A DNA stretch of 63,438 nucleotides from Candidatus Magasanikbacteria bacterium CG11_big_fil_rev_8_21_14_0_20_39_34 (GCA_002787355.1 PCWN01000008.1:1-63438), one strand, 5' to 3'; counted from the first letter of the stretch, positions 8,958-17,341 are shown. Notes: generated by a model from the sequence alone, not told the origin. Translations and numbers: made by a program.

Positions 8958-9906
8958 ATGTCTTTGCAAGATTTTCATTAAAATTATCTTCTATGGAAGT
9001 CTCAAGAAGCTGTTGCATTTTTGTGACGTCCGGACTTCTGTAACGAATTTCATATTCTCTTGCTGGTTGAAAAATTGGTTTAAGATCCTTACCACTAATG
9101 TCAATGAGCCGTTCTGCCAAATCACGTATGGTAGTTTGTCTCCCCATTCCTACATTCACAATATGTCCATCTGCTTTTTCAGACTCCAATGCTCTGAGTG
9201 CTATGTTTATGTTATCATCTATGTAAATAAAATCACGAGTCTGATATCCATCACCAAAAATTACTGGAGATTTTCCTTCCAAAATTTGTTTGATGAAGAT
9301 CCCAATAACAAATCCATATGAAGAGGACTCTTGCCTTGGACCAAAAACATTAAAAAAACGAAGTGAACATGTAGGGATTTTATAGTTATAATTATACACC
9401 TCCAGAATTTTTTCTGAAGTAATCTTAACCAAAGAATATAAACTGGTACTATGTGTCTGATGTGAGAGTTCCTTTCCAGTATCTTCTTTAAGTGGAAGCT
9501 CCGCCATATGGCCATAGGCTTCAGAAGATGAAGAAAAAACAACTTTTTTTATCCCATATTCGCACGCAAGTTCCATAATGGCCCGAGTCCCTGCAATATC
9601 ATCCAAAACAAGCAAAGGCTGTTCTATCACTCTTTGGACTCCCAAAACAGCAGCATAGTGAAACACATAGTCAAACGAATATTTTTCAAATATTGGCTGT
9701 AAAAACGCTTTATCATTGACATCTCCTTCTATGAATACGAAATGCTCAGAACTCAAAGCATGCTCCAAATTTTCTGTTTTTCCTGTGGAAAGGTTATCCA
9801 TGCATACTACATGTGCACCACGGCCCAAAAGTGCATCGCAAAGATGAGAACCGATAAATCCAGCTCCACCCGTCACAAGTATTGTACTTCCTTCTATTTT
9901 ATACAT
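8929..9906 (-). CDS. NAD-dependent sugar epimerase/dehydratase (SDR)
   Basis: A 325-aa extended short-chain dehydrogenase/reductase. The Rossmann motif is VTGGAGFIGSHLCD at about residue 12, the catalytic YxxxK is in SLYSLVKITSEK, and FFNVFGPRQ and DFIYIDD are substrate-side motifs of UDP-sugar epimerases. The reaction is probably C4 epimerisation or decarboxylation/dehydration of a nucleotide sugar, feeding the glycosyltransferases downstream. It lies 9 nt after the O-antigen ligase gene in the same operon. Sequence alone does not separate GalE from related 4-epimerases. Confidence 0.88.
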   Translation of the reverse strand: MYKIEGSTILVTGGAGFIGSHLCDALLGRGAHVVCMDNLSTGKTENLEHALSSEHFVFIEGDVNDKAFLQPIFEKYSFDYVFHYAAVLGVQRVIEQPLLVLDDIAGTRAIMELACEYGIKKVVFSSSSEAYGHMAELPLKEDTGKELSHQTHSTSLYSLVKITSEKILEVYNYNYKIPTCSLRFFNVFGPRQESSSYGFVIGIFIKQILEGKSPVIFGDGYQTRDFIYIDDNINIALRALESEKADGHIVNVGMGRQTTIRDLAERLIDISGKDLKPIFQPAREYEIRYRSPDVTKMQQLLETSIEDNFNENLAKTYEWYQSQQA

Positions 9907-9915
9907 ATGGAATAA

Positions 9916-11997
9916 CTATTTTGTTTTTGTATCTTCACTTGCGGAAGCCTGTTGCGACTTCCATTCATTCACATCAGCACGAACTTTGTCCACTGCGGAG
10001 GCCTCAGTTGGACGAAGTTGTGGAACATTTTTGTCTATACTTTCCAAAACCTTCTCCAAATTTTCAAAGTCTTCTTCTTGTCTATACACCGAAGCCAATC
10101 TCAATTGTCCTTCTACTACTTGTGGATCATCTTGAATACTTTTTTTCAAAGCATCAATGGCACCATCTATGTCTCCCAAACGTAAAAGTGTATAAGACAA
10201 AGAATACAGAAGCTGTTGTCTTTCTGGAGAGTATGGGAGTACCCTTTCCAACATAACTTTTCCTTTTTCCAGCCATTGCTTATCCTGAGTTGCATCATAG
10301 AGTCGATCATAGATTTGATCATGCAAAGCATAGGATCGTACATCCATTGGATGAAGAATATGATTTTCATCAAGTCCCTTATCTGCAAGAAGCATAAGCT
10401 TCACCGCTTCATCTTTTCTTCCGGCATTAAAATAATCAGATGACTTTGTCCAAAGTGTTTTTGCAAAGTCATGACGGATATCATCTATATGAGGACTGCG
10501 AATTTCAATGGCTCTATTATAACTCTCAATTGGGTCTACACCGCTGTTTATGGATATTAAAGATTGTAAAGAAGCCATATTTGCACGTGCCGGAATAATA
10601 TTGGTGAGATAAATTACAATGAAAGCAATTACTACAATAAGCCCGCAGGAAAATAAAGATGGAAATACAAATGTCTCTTTTTCCTCGTGCATCTTTGGAT
10701 ACAAAATACTATTGTAAAATGCCAAAAAGAAAAAGAAGTAAAGATACGAATTTGGATTTTCAAAAACAAAAAAGTTATGAACGAGGTGTCCCAAAAAGAA
10801 AGCTATACCTATTGCGGCAACATGTTTATCAATACTCTTTCTTCTATATGCGAAAAAAAGTGCCCAAAAAATAACCCCAAACATTCCCAAGTAACTCAAT
10901 AAACCAACGGTCCCCTGGGTTGTTAATGTATTTACCAAAACATTGTGCGCATTATCAAACCATGTCTCACTCCAGGAGAAACGGAGAAATTCCGCTTGGT
11001 AATATTGATTAAATGCATAAAAAAAGTTGTTCGGTCCCCAACCAAACACCGGGTAATCAAGATACCCTCTCAAACCGCTCTCCCATGCCATGATACGTGT
11101 TTTCGCAGTTCCCCCTGAGAGAGATATACTCGATAAACGATTTACCAAAGGAATACTTTTTACGAATGCTGTATTTTTGAAGAAAAAAATAGAACTTAAA
11201 AGTACAACACCGGCAATAATTAAACCAATCGTTACTTTCCGTGTTTTGCTTCCTTTTTCGGAAGTAAATGCATAGAAGAATAACGCAAAAGCAATACCCG
11301 CAAGAAGGCCCAAAAATGTTCCTCTTGTTCCTCCCAAAAATATTGCTAACAAACCCAATAAAGTTCCAACCGCTGAATAGATTTTCCAATATCTATGTTC
11401 TTCCTTCCAAAATAAAAGCGCTCCTAGATATGTGGTAAAAAGACCCAATCCACTAAAATAGATTGCATTCCCTAATGTGGCAGAAACACGATAAGCCCCA
11501 CGATTATATAAAAAATCGGGATTCCCTTTTTGGAGCACGCCAATAAACGCTACCAACATCCCAACAAATAAAAATGATCTCAAAAGCCACTTCCAATCTT
11601 CTTCTTTCCTCAATACAGAAGTAAGTACATAATAATAGAAGATAAAGTGGAACAAGGTAAAGAGTCCCAACATGCGCTCATGACTGTCCCAAAAACTCTT
11701 GTACGGGTCCACCCCCACAAACGTAGAAATCGTAAGACTCAACAAGAATACAAAAATTGATATATTTATAGGGGTCTTTACCAAAGAATACTTCTTTACA
11801 CTCCCCAGAAGAAGAACAGAATATACGGATAAAAGTAAAACTGCAGCCGTTCGAATATACAAAATTTTGGGCACAATAAACGGAAATACAAATTTTTGTG
11901 CCACGGGCCCACCAAAAAAGACAGGCATAAACAAACTCACTCCTACCAAGATCTTAAATAAAATTTCCAAAGTCTGCTGAAGATTGTTTTTTCTCAT
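9916..11997 (-). CDS. O-antigen ligase-like polymerase/ligase with C-terminal TPRs
   Basis: A 693-aa polytopic membrane protein, first gene of the leftward operon. About a dozen hydrophobic segments fill residues 10-460. The GWGPNNF stretch and the large periplasmic loop around residues 300-360 fit the Wzy/WaaL O-antigen ligase superfamily. The last 230 residues are soluble and helical, with TPR-like repeats (LSYTLLRLGDIDGAIDALKK, then QLRLASVYRQEEDFENLEK). The likely role is polymerisation or transfer of lipid-linked oligosaccharide outside the membrane. The TPR tail may hold partner proteins (inference). Confidence 0.85.
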   Translation of the reverse strand: MRKNNLQQTLEILFKILVGVSLFMPVFFGGPVAQKFVFPFIVPKILYIRTAAVLLLSVYSVLLLGSVKKYSLVKTPINISIFVFLLSLTISTFVGVDPYKSFWDSHERMLGLFTLFHFIFYYYVLTSVLRKEEDWKWLLRSFLFVGMLVAFIGVLQKGNPDFLYNRGAYRVSATLGNAIYFSGLGLFTTYLGALLFWKEEHRYWKIYSAVGTLLGLLAIFLGGTRGTFLGLLAGIAFALFFYAFTSEKGSKTRKVTIGLIIAGVVLLSSIFFFKNTAFVKSIPLVNRLSSISLSGGTAKTRIMAWESGLRGYLDYPVFGWGPNNFFYAFNQYYQAEFLRFSWSETWFDNAHNVLVNTLTTQGTVGLLSYLGMFGVIFWALFFAYRRKSIDKHVAAIGIAFFLGHLVHNFFVFENPNSYLYFFFFLAFYNSILYPKMHEEKETFVFPSLFSCGLIVVIAFIVIYLTNIIPARANMASLQSLISINSGVDPIESYNRAIEIRSPHIDDIRHDFAKTLWTKSSDYFNAGRKDEAVKLMLLADKGLDENHILHPMDVRSYALHDQIYDRLYDATQDKQWLEKGKVMLERVLPYSPERQQLLYSLSYTLLRLGDIDGAIDALKKSIQDDPQVVEGQLRLASVYRQEEDFENLEKVLESIDKNVPQLRPTEASAVDKVRADVNEWKSQQASASEDTKTK

Positions 11998-12023
11998 AGA
12001 TTAGATAAAATGTAAACACAAGT

Positions 12024-12052
12024 ATTCTACCTTATTTGTCCTTGAAATTCAA
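12024..12052 (-). promoter_or_regulatory. Sigma70-like promoter of the leftward glycan operon
   Basis: On the minus strand TTGAAT (12052-12047) is followed after 17 nt by TAGAAT (12029-12024), ending 26 nt before the ligase start codon at 11997. It is the only strong promoter visible upstream of the operon. Confidence 0.7.
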
Positions 12053-12137
12053 GAAATGGGTCCTCTTATTCTTAAATAACAAATATTTTGCTAAATTAAG
12101 GCAAAAAACACTGTATATAATCCCCAGGTTTGCATAC

Positions 12138-12166
12138 TTGACAAATTATTCCCTTTGCCTTATAAT
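12138..12166 (+). promoter_or_regulatory. Sigma70-like promoter of rpmG
   Basis: Consensus TTGACA (12138-12143), a 17-nt spacer and TATAAT (12161-12166), 24 nt before the rpmG start codon. Both hexamers are perfect, as expected for a ribosomal protein gene. Confidence 0.85.
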
Positions 12167-12190
12167 AGTCTCACTTTATAACAAAAATCT

Positions 12191-12364
12191 ATGTCACAAG
12201 ATAATCTTATCAAACTTGAATCAGAAGGTGTAGAAGAAACCGGTCTTGGAAAGGGTCATATCCGTTACAGTAAAAAGAACAAAAAGACTCTCAAAGAAAG
12301 ACTTCGTATCAAGAAACACAATCCTATTGCCAAAAAACACACCTGGTACAAGGAAACAAAATAA
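12191..12364 (+). CDS. rpmG: 50S ribosomal protein L33 (bL33), cysteine-free type
   Basis: A 57-aa basic protein starting MSQDNLIKLESEG. The C-terminal half (RYSKKNKKTLKERL, then KKHNPIAKKHTWYKETK) follows the bL33 pattern of a TxKN(K/R) stretch, ERLxxKKxxP and KHxxxKE. The four zinc-binding cysteines of the C+ form are absent, so this is the zinc-independent C- type. It has its own consensus promoter and is followed by two hairpin terminators, so it is probably monocistronic. A small acidic insertion (GVEETGLGKG) lies after the first strand. Confidence 0.88.
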   Translation: MSQDNLIKLESEGVEETGLGKGHIRYSKKNKKTLKERLRIKKHNPIAKKHTWYKETK

Positions 12365-12372
12365 TATATAAT

Positions 12373-12438
12373 ACATGAGCACAATACTGCTCATGTTTTA
12401 TTGTACCAGAAAAAAACCTCCGTTTTGGGCGGTTTTTC
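12373..12438 (+). terminator. Two successive hairpin terminators after rpmG
   Basis: The first hairpin pairs ACATGAGCA (12373-12381) with TGCTCATGT (12388-12396) and is followed by TTTATT. The second (12411-12438) has an AAAAACC...GGTTTTT stem with a T tract and would also work leftward. Confidence 0.75.
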
Positions 12439-12465
12439 CCTCCCTATTTATTTATACGTATTTTT

Positions 12466-13275
12466 ATGAAATTTTTTTTCAAATCCTTATACCTCAGTAT
12501 TACCCATTTTGAATGGATGAAAGATAATAGAAAAGACTTCAAAAATGCTCTCGGGTATTTTTTTATTTTTCTCCTTATTGTTTCCGCTCTTACCCTTGCA
12601 CGGATAACATGGGTACTCCCTGAAGTCCTTCAAGAAGCTCAAACTACGCTTACAGAAAAGTTCCCAGACTTTACTGCCAAAATTCATGATGGAAAACTCT
12701 CCACGGAAAATATTCAGGAACCTTTTATCTTTACACTCCATGAAGAAGGTGGAGACTTCAAAATCGTGATCAATTCACAATCTGAAAATACCCGTATAGA
12801 TGAAGTCATTGATACATCCAAGGAAAGTGGTATTCTTTTTACCAAAACCACCCTCTCCGTGCATGATCACACCAATATGCAAACAAAAACACAGAGCCTC
12901 ACTACTTTCCCAAATATGGAATTCTCAAAGTCCGCTCTGTCACAAAAAATCAAAAAGCTTCAGGAACCAACCCGTGTAATTGGTATTACTCTTCTGACGA
13001 TACTCCTTTACTTTGTGTTTTTATGCATTGGAAAACTTGCCTATATTGCCCTTATGTCCATACCTATTTATATTGCCACACAGGTTATGAAAAAGAAATG
13101 GAAATACTCCCACATTTTTACGGTAGGATTATTTGCCATTACCATTCCAACCATTATCCAGCATGTTCTTATTGCCATTAACTTTCCTATTCCCTTTATC
13201 TACACCATAGCCTTCCTTGCCTATATACTCTTCCCTATTTTTTACCTCCCAGATGAAGTTCATCACGAAACTTGA
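12466..13275 (+). CDS. DUF1189-like membrane protein
   Basis: A 269-aa protein. One transmembrane segment lies near residues 28-48 (ALGYFFIFLLIVSALTL). An extracytoplasmic domain of about 110 residues follows, and then four C-terminal hydrophobic segments between residues 165 and 262. This layout, and the opening with a short amphipathic stretch before the first membrane helix, fit DUF1189, a family of unknown function in Gram-positive-type and CPR bacteria. It sits alone between rpmG and tRNA-Trp. No catalytic motif was seen. Confidence 0.65.
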   Translation: MKFFFKSLYLSITHFEWMKDNRKDFKNALGYFFIFLLIVSALTLARITWVLPEVLQEAQTTLTEKFPDFTAKIHDGKLSTENIQEPFIFTLHEEGGDFKIVINSQSENTRIDEVIDTSKESGILFTKTTLSVHDHTNMQTKTQSLTTFPNMEFSKSALSQKIKKLQEPTRVIGITLLTILLYFVFLCIGKLAYIALMSIPIYIATQVMKKKWKYSHIFTVGLFAITIPTIIQHVLIAINFPIPFIYTIAFLAYILFPIFYLPDEVHHET

Positions 13276-13312
13276 TTCTTCCATCCTTTTCTGGTAGTAT
13301 CTATTACCATAT

Positions 13313-13386
13313 GGGCGAGTCGTATAATGGTAGTACATTGGTCTCCAAAACCAATTGCGTGGGTTCGATTCCTACCTCGCCTGCCA
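13313..13386 (+). tRNA. tRNA-Trp (anticodon CCA)
   Basis: The cloverleaf folds fully. Acceptor GGGCGAG pairs with CTCGCCT (G1-U72 wobble). Anticodon stem TTGGT/ACCAA has loop CTCCAAA and anticodon CCA. T stem GTGGG/CCTAC has loop TTCGATT. Discriminator G and the 3' CCA are encoded. The last 12 bases (13375-13386) also encode, on the other strand, the C-terminal WQAR of the adjacent serine recombinase, so this is the apparent integration site of the element to the right. Confidence 0.93.
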
Positions 13387-14976
13387 ACGTGTAATCACAG
13401 AGTCTAAAAGCTCTGTTTTTGCTTTATTTAAGCCATTTTTGTTTGGTTCTAACGCAAGATATTCGGCTTCCAGGGGTTTATACCCTTTTTTAATTGGATC
13501 AAAGTAACTATGTGGAGAATAAGCCAATTTTTGATCCTCTAGCAAAAAGTTCGAACCTAAACCACTCAATACTGCTTTTTTCTCTTCCAGAGTTCCATTT
13601 TCGAAATTCCCTTTTGCAAATCTTGCAAACTGAAATGCTTTCTCAGTAAGCTCCAACCAATCCTCGGCTCGCTGTTCTGTCTCTTGTACCTTTTCTTGTA
13701 AATCTTTTATCTTTGCTTTAAGTTCGGTACTTTCTTTGATAAACATCTCGTCGTCTATCAATTCCCGATACCGCATCTTTGTCAGATTGTCGAGCTCCTT
13801 TTGAGTCTTTTCGAGTGAGCTGTGTTGCATTTCATAGATCTTCGTTCGGTCTACAATCTCTTGATCATTCTCTTGATTAAGTGCCTCCATCGCCCAATCA
13901 AAAAACTCTGGAAGGATCGTTAGTTTATCAATTTCATCCAAAATCATACCTTCTAAGGATGGCTCATCGATGGACCGACGCTGGGTACACTCGACGTCTC
14001 TTTTCCTTCTGGTGCAATGGTAGTACGTGTAGTACCTTAGTTCCTGACTTGCTTTAATAAACTTTTTTTTCTTTTCTGCAGTAATGCGACAACCACATTC
14101 CCCACAGTTAATCATACCTGTAAAAGGAAAAACATAACTCTTTGGCCTCGGTTTTCCTTTCCTACCTAATATAACCTGTACCTGATCAAACTCTTCGAGT
14201 GTTATCATTTTCTTATGTTTGCCGACGTATTCCTTCCCGTCGTATTCAAATACCCCTGTGTAAAAGAGATTTGTAAACACACGATAAAGTCCACTCATAG
14301 AAAGTGGCTTTCCACCCAATCGTTTTCGCTTTTTTGTTCGGAAGCCCCACTCGTCATTTAGCTTGGTGAGTATTTGAGGAACAGTATAATTTCCCGTAAG
14401 CATGTAATCCCACGCCTTTCGGATGAGATCGAAGCGCTCAGGGTCTGGTATGAGCGTATGGTTTTCAAGTTCATTCAGATATCCTGTCGGCGCAAGACCA
14501 GGTTTCCACCCATTCTTTACCTTAAACAAGTTTCCTCGTTTTACATTCTTGCTTAGATCAAGGATAAACTGGTTTGCCATCCCACTTTCTACATTGAACA
14601 AAAGTACATTATCTTCTGGTCGATATTCACGATCTATCGTTTGAATTGATTTCAGAACCTTCTGCTGGAGCAACCACTGGATTTGTGCGCTATCAATCGG
14701 ATTTCGTGATAGTCGGTTGATCTGCCAACAAAGAATGCCGTCAGCCTCACCAGCCTCGAGCCGTTCCATCATGCTAGTAAATACTGGTCGATTACTAGGT
14801 TTCTTGGCAGACTTGGCTTCTGTTAACACCTCCTTGATTGTAATACCGATGTTTTGTGCAAGCTCTTTGAGTCTATCAACTTGATCATCTATTGATTGCA
14901 CTTGTCGATCCTCACTTTCAGACGATTTTCTCGCATAGAGAAAGTATGTGTAATTTTTGTTGTCATGGTAATTCAT
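13372..14976 (-). CDS. Large serine recombinase (integrase) of the accessory element
   Basis: About 534 aa from ATG 14976; an upstream in-frame ATG at 15027 would read through an inverted-repeat region. The N-terminal resolvase domain has the catalytic Ser in YARKSSESEDRQ, and the Arg motif near RLSRNPID is present. A recombinase domain, a zinc ribbon (CGECGCRI, with later C and HC), a coiled-coil segment and a C-terminal tail follow. Large serine recombinases integrate and excise phages and ICE-like elements. The stop codon and last four codons lie within the tRNA-Trp gene, so the attachment core probably encodes the end of the protein. Confidence 0.92.
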   Translation of the reverse strand: MNYHDNKNYTYFLYARKSSESEDRQVQSIDDQVDRLKELAQNIGITIKEVLTEAKSAKKPSNRPVFTSMMERLEAGEADGILCWQINRLSRNPIDSAQIQWLLQQKVLKSIQTIDREYRPEDNVLLFNVESGMANQFILDLSKNVKRGNLFKVKNGWKPGLAPTGYLNELENHTLIPDPERFDLIRKAWDYMLTGNYTVPQILTKLNDEWGFRTKKRKRLGGKPLSMSGLYRVFTNLFYTGVFEYDGKEYVGKHKKMITLEEFDQVQVILGRKGKPRPKSYVFPFTGMINCGECGCRITAEKKKKFIKASQELRYYTYYHCTRRKRDVECTQRRSIDEPSLEGMILDEIDKLTILPEFFDWAMEALNQENDQEIVDRTKIYEMQHSSLEKTQKELDNLTKMRYRELIDDEMFIKESTELKAKIKDLQEKVQETEQRAEDWLELTEKAFQFARFAKGNFENGTLEEKKAVLSGLGSNFLLEDQKLAYSPHSYFDPIKKGYKPLEAEYLALEPNKNGLNKAKTELLDSVITRWQAR

Positions 14977-14990
14977 ATTTTTTGATACAA

Positions 14991-15104
14991 AAAGGGACAG
15001 CCCCCGCTTACCCAACTCGTATGCCAAGAAGACATATTTGCTGGAAGGGCTGCCCTTCTTTGATCAAATAAAAATCTTCTTGGCTTTTTATGAATTGGGT
15101 AAGC
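14991..15104. repeat. Nested inverted repeats ahead of the recombinase gene
   Basis: GCTTACCCAA (15006-15015) pairs perfectly with TTGGGTAAGC (15095-15104). Inside it GCCAAGAAGA (15023-15032) pairs with TCTTCTTGGC (15075-15084). The loop holds the 15-bp palindrome GAAGGGC-T-GCCCTTC (15044-15058). An outer AGGGACAGCCC (about 14993-15003) is almost complementary to part of that palindrome, allowing an alternative pairing. It could be an attP-type site, an operator for the recombinase gene or a structured leader. Which one cannot be decided by eye. Confidence 0.75.
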
Positions 15105-15116
15105 AACTAAAGTATA

Positions 15117-15740
15117 TCACGAGTGTAGCTTCTTTTCCATATCCATAGTCATCGCATCAAAGTCTATTTCAAGACATCTTTTTCTCAGCTCTATGAGCTT
15201 TTTGTACTTCTTGGTAGGCCGACCGTCATAGTATGGAGTAACAACTACTTCTTCAAGCTCTTCGATTTTTCTCTCCATTCGAAAAGCCTGTCCGAGACCA
15301 AACAGGAAGTGCCGTCGGTTCTCATTTTTACTCGCATATGTCAGTTCATAACAATGCCGGCACGCAAATCGATCCCCACCTTTGTAGAGAACCCCAACAC
15401 GCCGACCGCAGTATTTTCCATTTTTATACCACGGACAAATAAACCAGTACCGAGATCCTCCGTAATAACATTTCGTTGTCACAAGTAGTATCTTGTAATC
15501 GAAATGCTCCTTACTTCCATTGTCAATATAGGTTTGTGTGTAATAGATCCTCAGAAACTTTTTTCCTCCAGAGAGAATACTTTGTACACCAACGGTACTC
15601 TCTCTTCCATCAAATTTGTTTCTCCAGACGATCGTTCCAATTCGAGACGTTTCGAGGTACTTCCATTTTTTGAGTGAACAGACGTCAAGTTTTTTGAGGT
15701 AGTCGGCCTCTTTTTTTTTATTCCAGTTATATCGCCACAT
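15117..15740 (-). CDS. Zinc-finger protein of the integrated element, function unknown
   Basis: A 207-aa basic protein. The middle carries a clear treble-clef or zinc-ribbon-like cluster: FICPWYKNGKYCGRR, then RFACRHCYELTY, giving C-x8-C and C-x2-C about 20 residues apart. The rest is rich in Lys, Tyr and Trp. It is transcribed toward the recombinase gene and separated from it by the inverted-repeat region. Similar Cys-rich proteins are often found near recombinases of mobile elements (general impression, not checked). Nucleic-acid binding is plausible, but no enzymatic motif was seen. Confidence 0.65.
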   Translation of the reverse strand: MWRYNWNKKKEADYLKKLDVCSLKKWKYLETSRIGTIVWRNKFDGRESTVGVQSILSGGKKFLRIYYTQTYIDNGSKEHFDYKILLVTTKCYYGGSRYWFICPWYKNGKYCGRRVGVLYKGGDRFACRHCYELTYASKNENRRHFLFGLGQAFRMERKIEELEEVVVTPYYDGRPTKKYKKLIELRKRCLEIDFDAMTMDMEKKLHS

Positions 15741-15819
15741 AATTTGCCGAAATCATTAAGGAATATCGTTTTTTCTATATATAGATTTACCTGCTTTCAG
15801 CCTGTATTTGCAGGACAAT

Positions 15820-16080
15820 CTATCTGATATCCAACAGGTCAGACAAGGACGACTTTGAATGTTCTTTGTCGTATTCTTCCCAGTCCTTATCCTCTTTCGT
15901 TACAGCTCTAGCGATATCAATGAACAGACAGTCAAATGCAGTAGCAACGGCCTCATCGTCGATAAGGGTGACAGGTATTCTTTTTAATTCAGCATCAGTC
16001 AGCTCTCTCCCTAAGTTCGCCTCCGCAAGGCTTTGGATCAGGAGAACGTCAATAGTTAACACGAGATTTACGTTAGTCAT
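15820..16080 (-). CDS. Small acidic hypothetical protein of the element
   Basis: An 86-aa protein with an N-terminal hydrophobic/helical half and an acidic C-terminus (KEDKDWEEYDKEHS). No family is recognised. It follows a region of repeated TATAGTACT boxes just upstream of its ATG, which may control it. It lies in the leftward run of short element genes. Confidence 0.55.
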   Translation of the reverse strand: MTNVNLVLTIDVLLIQSLAEANLGRELTDAELKRIPVTLIDDEAVATAFDCLFIDIARAVTKEDKDWEEYDKEHSKSSLSDLLDIR

Positions 16081-16099
16081 ATGTTATTTGGTTAATTGA

Positions 16100-16133
16100 T
16101 ATAGTACTTATATAGTACTGTTACTATAGTACT
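16100..16133. repeat. Three direct TATAGTACT boxes
   Basis: Exact copies lie at 16100-16108, 16111-16119 and 16125-16133, with starts 11 and 14 bp apart. They fall 20-53 bp upstream of the leftward gene that begins at 16080. A related palindrome (AACTATATAGTT) follows at about 16141-16152. The spacing near one helical turn suggests an operator or a small iteron cluster. Confidence 0.6.
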
Positions 16134-16180
16134 AATGTAGAACTATATAGTTCTTACTATGAAGTGCTAATACTATATGG

Positions 16181-16519
16181 TTAGAATTCAATATCATCTA
16201 TTTGATTGTTTGTTTGCGTGTTCATTTCGTGCATGAGATGATCATCAAACTCAGCGTAGAAAGCGTCCAATGCCGCCCTTTCTATTTTTGCCCAGTCTTC
16301 CTTATTTGGCACGTAGAATATGTGTAACCACTTTGCTCCACCCACATTTTTTGAAGGTGGATATAGTGTGTGACGTACACTCCCATTCGGGTATTTACTT
16401 TTTCTTACAGTAAAACCTCGAACCTCGAACTGACCAATCAGTAGCGTCATCGAAGCGGGAAAATCGATATCATCTCTGAACTTGAATTTGAACTTCATGT
16501 CTGCGGTAGTAATAGTCAT
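16181..16519 (-). CDS. Hypothetical element protein
   Basis: About 112 aa from ATG 16519 (MTITTADMKFKF); the frame is open further up to 16594, but the extension (CEVFGVVCGHLS...) looks non-coding. The central stretch has alternating strands (LLIGQFEVRGFTVRKS, then LYPPSKN and WLHIFYVP) and a final helix. The strand-then-'PPSK' pattern faintly recalls SpoVG-like small DNA-binding proteins, but this is weak. It belongs to the leftward run of short genes near the recombinase. Confidence 0.55.
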   Translation of the reverse strand: MTITTADMKFKFKFRDDIDFPASMTLLIGQFEVRGFTVRKSKYPNGSVRHTLYPPSKNVGGAKWLHIFYVPNKEDWAKIERAALDAFYAEFDDHLMHEMNTQTNNQIDDIEF

Positions 16520-16601
16520 ATTTTTTCTGATTTCGTGGCAAGATTTGGGGTAGAGGGAAAGATGTCCGCATACTACCCCAAAAACCTCACACACGCTGTT
16601 T

Positions 16602-16835
16602 TTAGGCCGATTTCGTGCGTTCCTCAGGGTAGTTTGAGATGTGGTCGAGAAAGTCGACTATCTGTTTTTTATCACCCTTAATGTAATCACGCTTATCAAC
16701 CAATTTGTTGAACCAAAATAGGATCGTACGACGTTGGAAGTATTGACCAGCAATGGCCTCTGCGAAGCACATATACGTACTCAATCCGTAATGTCGTCGG
16801 ACGATCTTTTTAAACCTTCTTTCTATAGATTTCAT
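16602..16835 (-). CDS. Hypothetical element protein, helical and basic
   Basis: A 77-aa, predicted all-helical protein (MKSIERRFKKIVRR start). It contains aromatic residues around FQRRTILFWFNKLV and an acidic middle. Arg/Lys richness suggests nucleic-acid contact, possibly a small HTH, but no family is recognised. It lies between two other short leftward genes with similar base composition. Confidence 0.5.
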   Translation of the reverse strand: MKSIERRFKKIVRRHYGLSTYMCFAEAIAGQYFQRRTILFWFNKLVDKRDYIKGDKKQIVDFLDHISNYPEERTKSA

Positions 16836-16857
16836 AATAGTAATAGTTATTGAATGA

Positions 16858-17010
16858 TTATTTTTGCTCTCTTTCGAGCGGTCGATAGATCACCTTCATC
16901 ATTTCTAGGAGGGCAGACCCTTGGAGGGTCGCCTCTTCCTTTGAAATATCCTTGCCATATCGTTTTTGATACAGCTCTTGAAATCGCTCAACCAATTCTT
17001 CGGAAAGCAT
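16858..17010 (-). CDS. 50-aa conserved recombinase-neighbour protein
   Basis: ATG 17010 opens a 50-codon frame starting MLSEELVERFQELYQKRYG, followed by ISKEEA and ending VIYRPLEREQK. The pattern 'eFQeLYkkrfGkeISkeeA...ql..l..iiyRP' is a recurring short protein near serine recombinases in Patescibacteria genomes (from memory, not searched). It is predicted as two helices. The gene sits 2 nt after the preceding DUF5659-like gene, so they are co-translated. Function is unknown. Confidence 0.7.
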   Translation of the reverse strand: MLSEELVERFQELYQKRYGKDISKEEATLQGSALLEMMKVIYRPLEREQK

Positions 17011-17012
17011 AC

Positions 17013-17294
17013 CTAGCGATGGGAATATAGTTGGTTTTTGATATTCTTGAGCGCATTGAAGTACCCAAGAGCATCAACTTGTAATTCCCCACGCCAATAC
17101 TGTTGAGCAGACTCAACGATCTCGTCACTGTTCTCAAAGAAAAACAGGGCTTTATCTCCTTTTGTCCTGTCTATATGCAGAAGCTGATACCCCAGACTCA
17201 CCAAACCAGCGCACATACCGATGTCGTAGCTTGAAAATGGATTTGGGTAATCATCAAGAATGGGAACGTATGATTGTTCTTTTGTCATATTCAC
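17013..17294 (-). CDS. DUF5659-like protein
   Basis: A 93-aa protein; starts at 17294 and 17288 are both possible. It follows the layout 'fss.DigmcA.LvslGyqLl.id....kalFfFe.sdeive.aqqYw.GeL.Vda..YFnalKnlKnqLys', which matches my recollection of DUF5659, a short family of unknown function found in CPR bacteria and mobile elements. It is directly followed by the 50-aa gene and probably forms a pair with it. Regulation or DNA interaction is only a guess. Confidence 0.6.
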   Translation of the reverse strand: MNMTKEQSYVPILDDYPNPFSSYDIGMCAGLVSLGYQLLHIDRTKGDKALFFFENSDEIVESAQQYWRGELQVDALGYFNALKNIKNQLYSHR

Positions 17295-17341
17295 GTAATT
17301 TTAGAAATAATTACGCTTTCCCCTTGATGCGCGCGCAAACA

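Noticed and set aside
14977-15027. Upstream ATG of the serine recombinase
   Set aside because: The 17 extra residues would be encoded by the inverted-repeat region and precede the normal resolvase N-terminus; ATG 14976 fits the family better.
15790-15814. CCTGC...GCAGG hairpin as a terminator
   Set aside because: The stem is only 5 bp with a 15-nt loop and no T tract follows in either direction.
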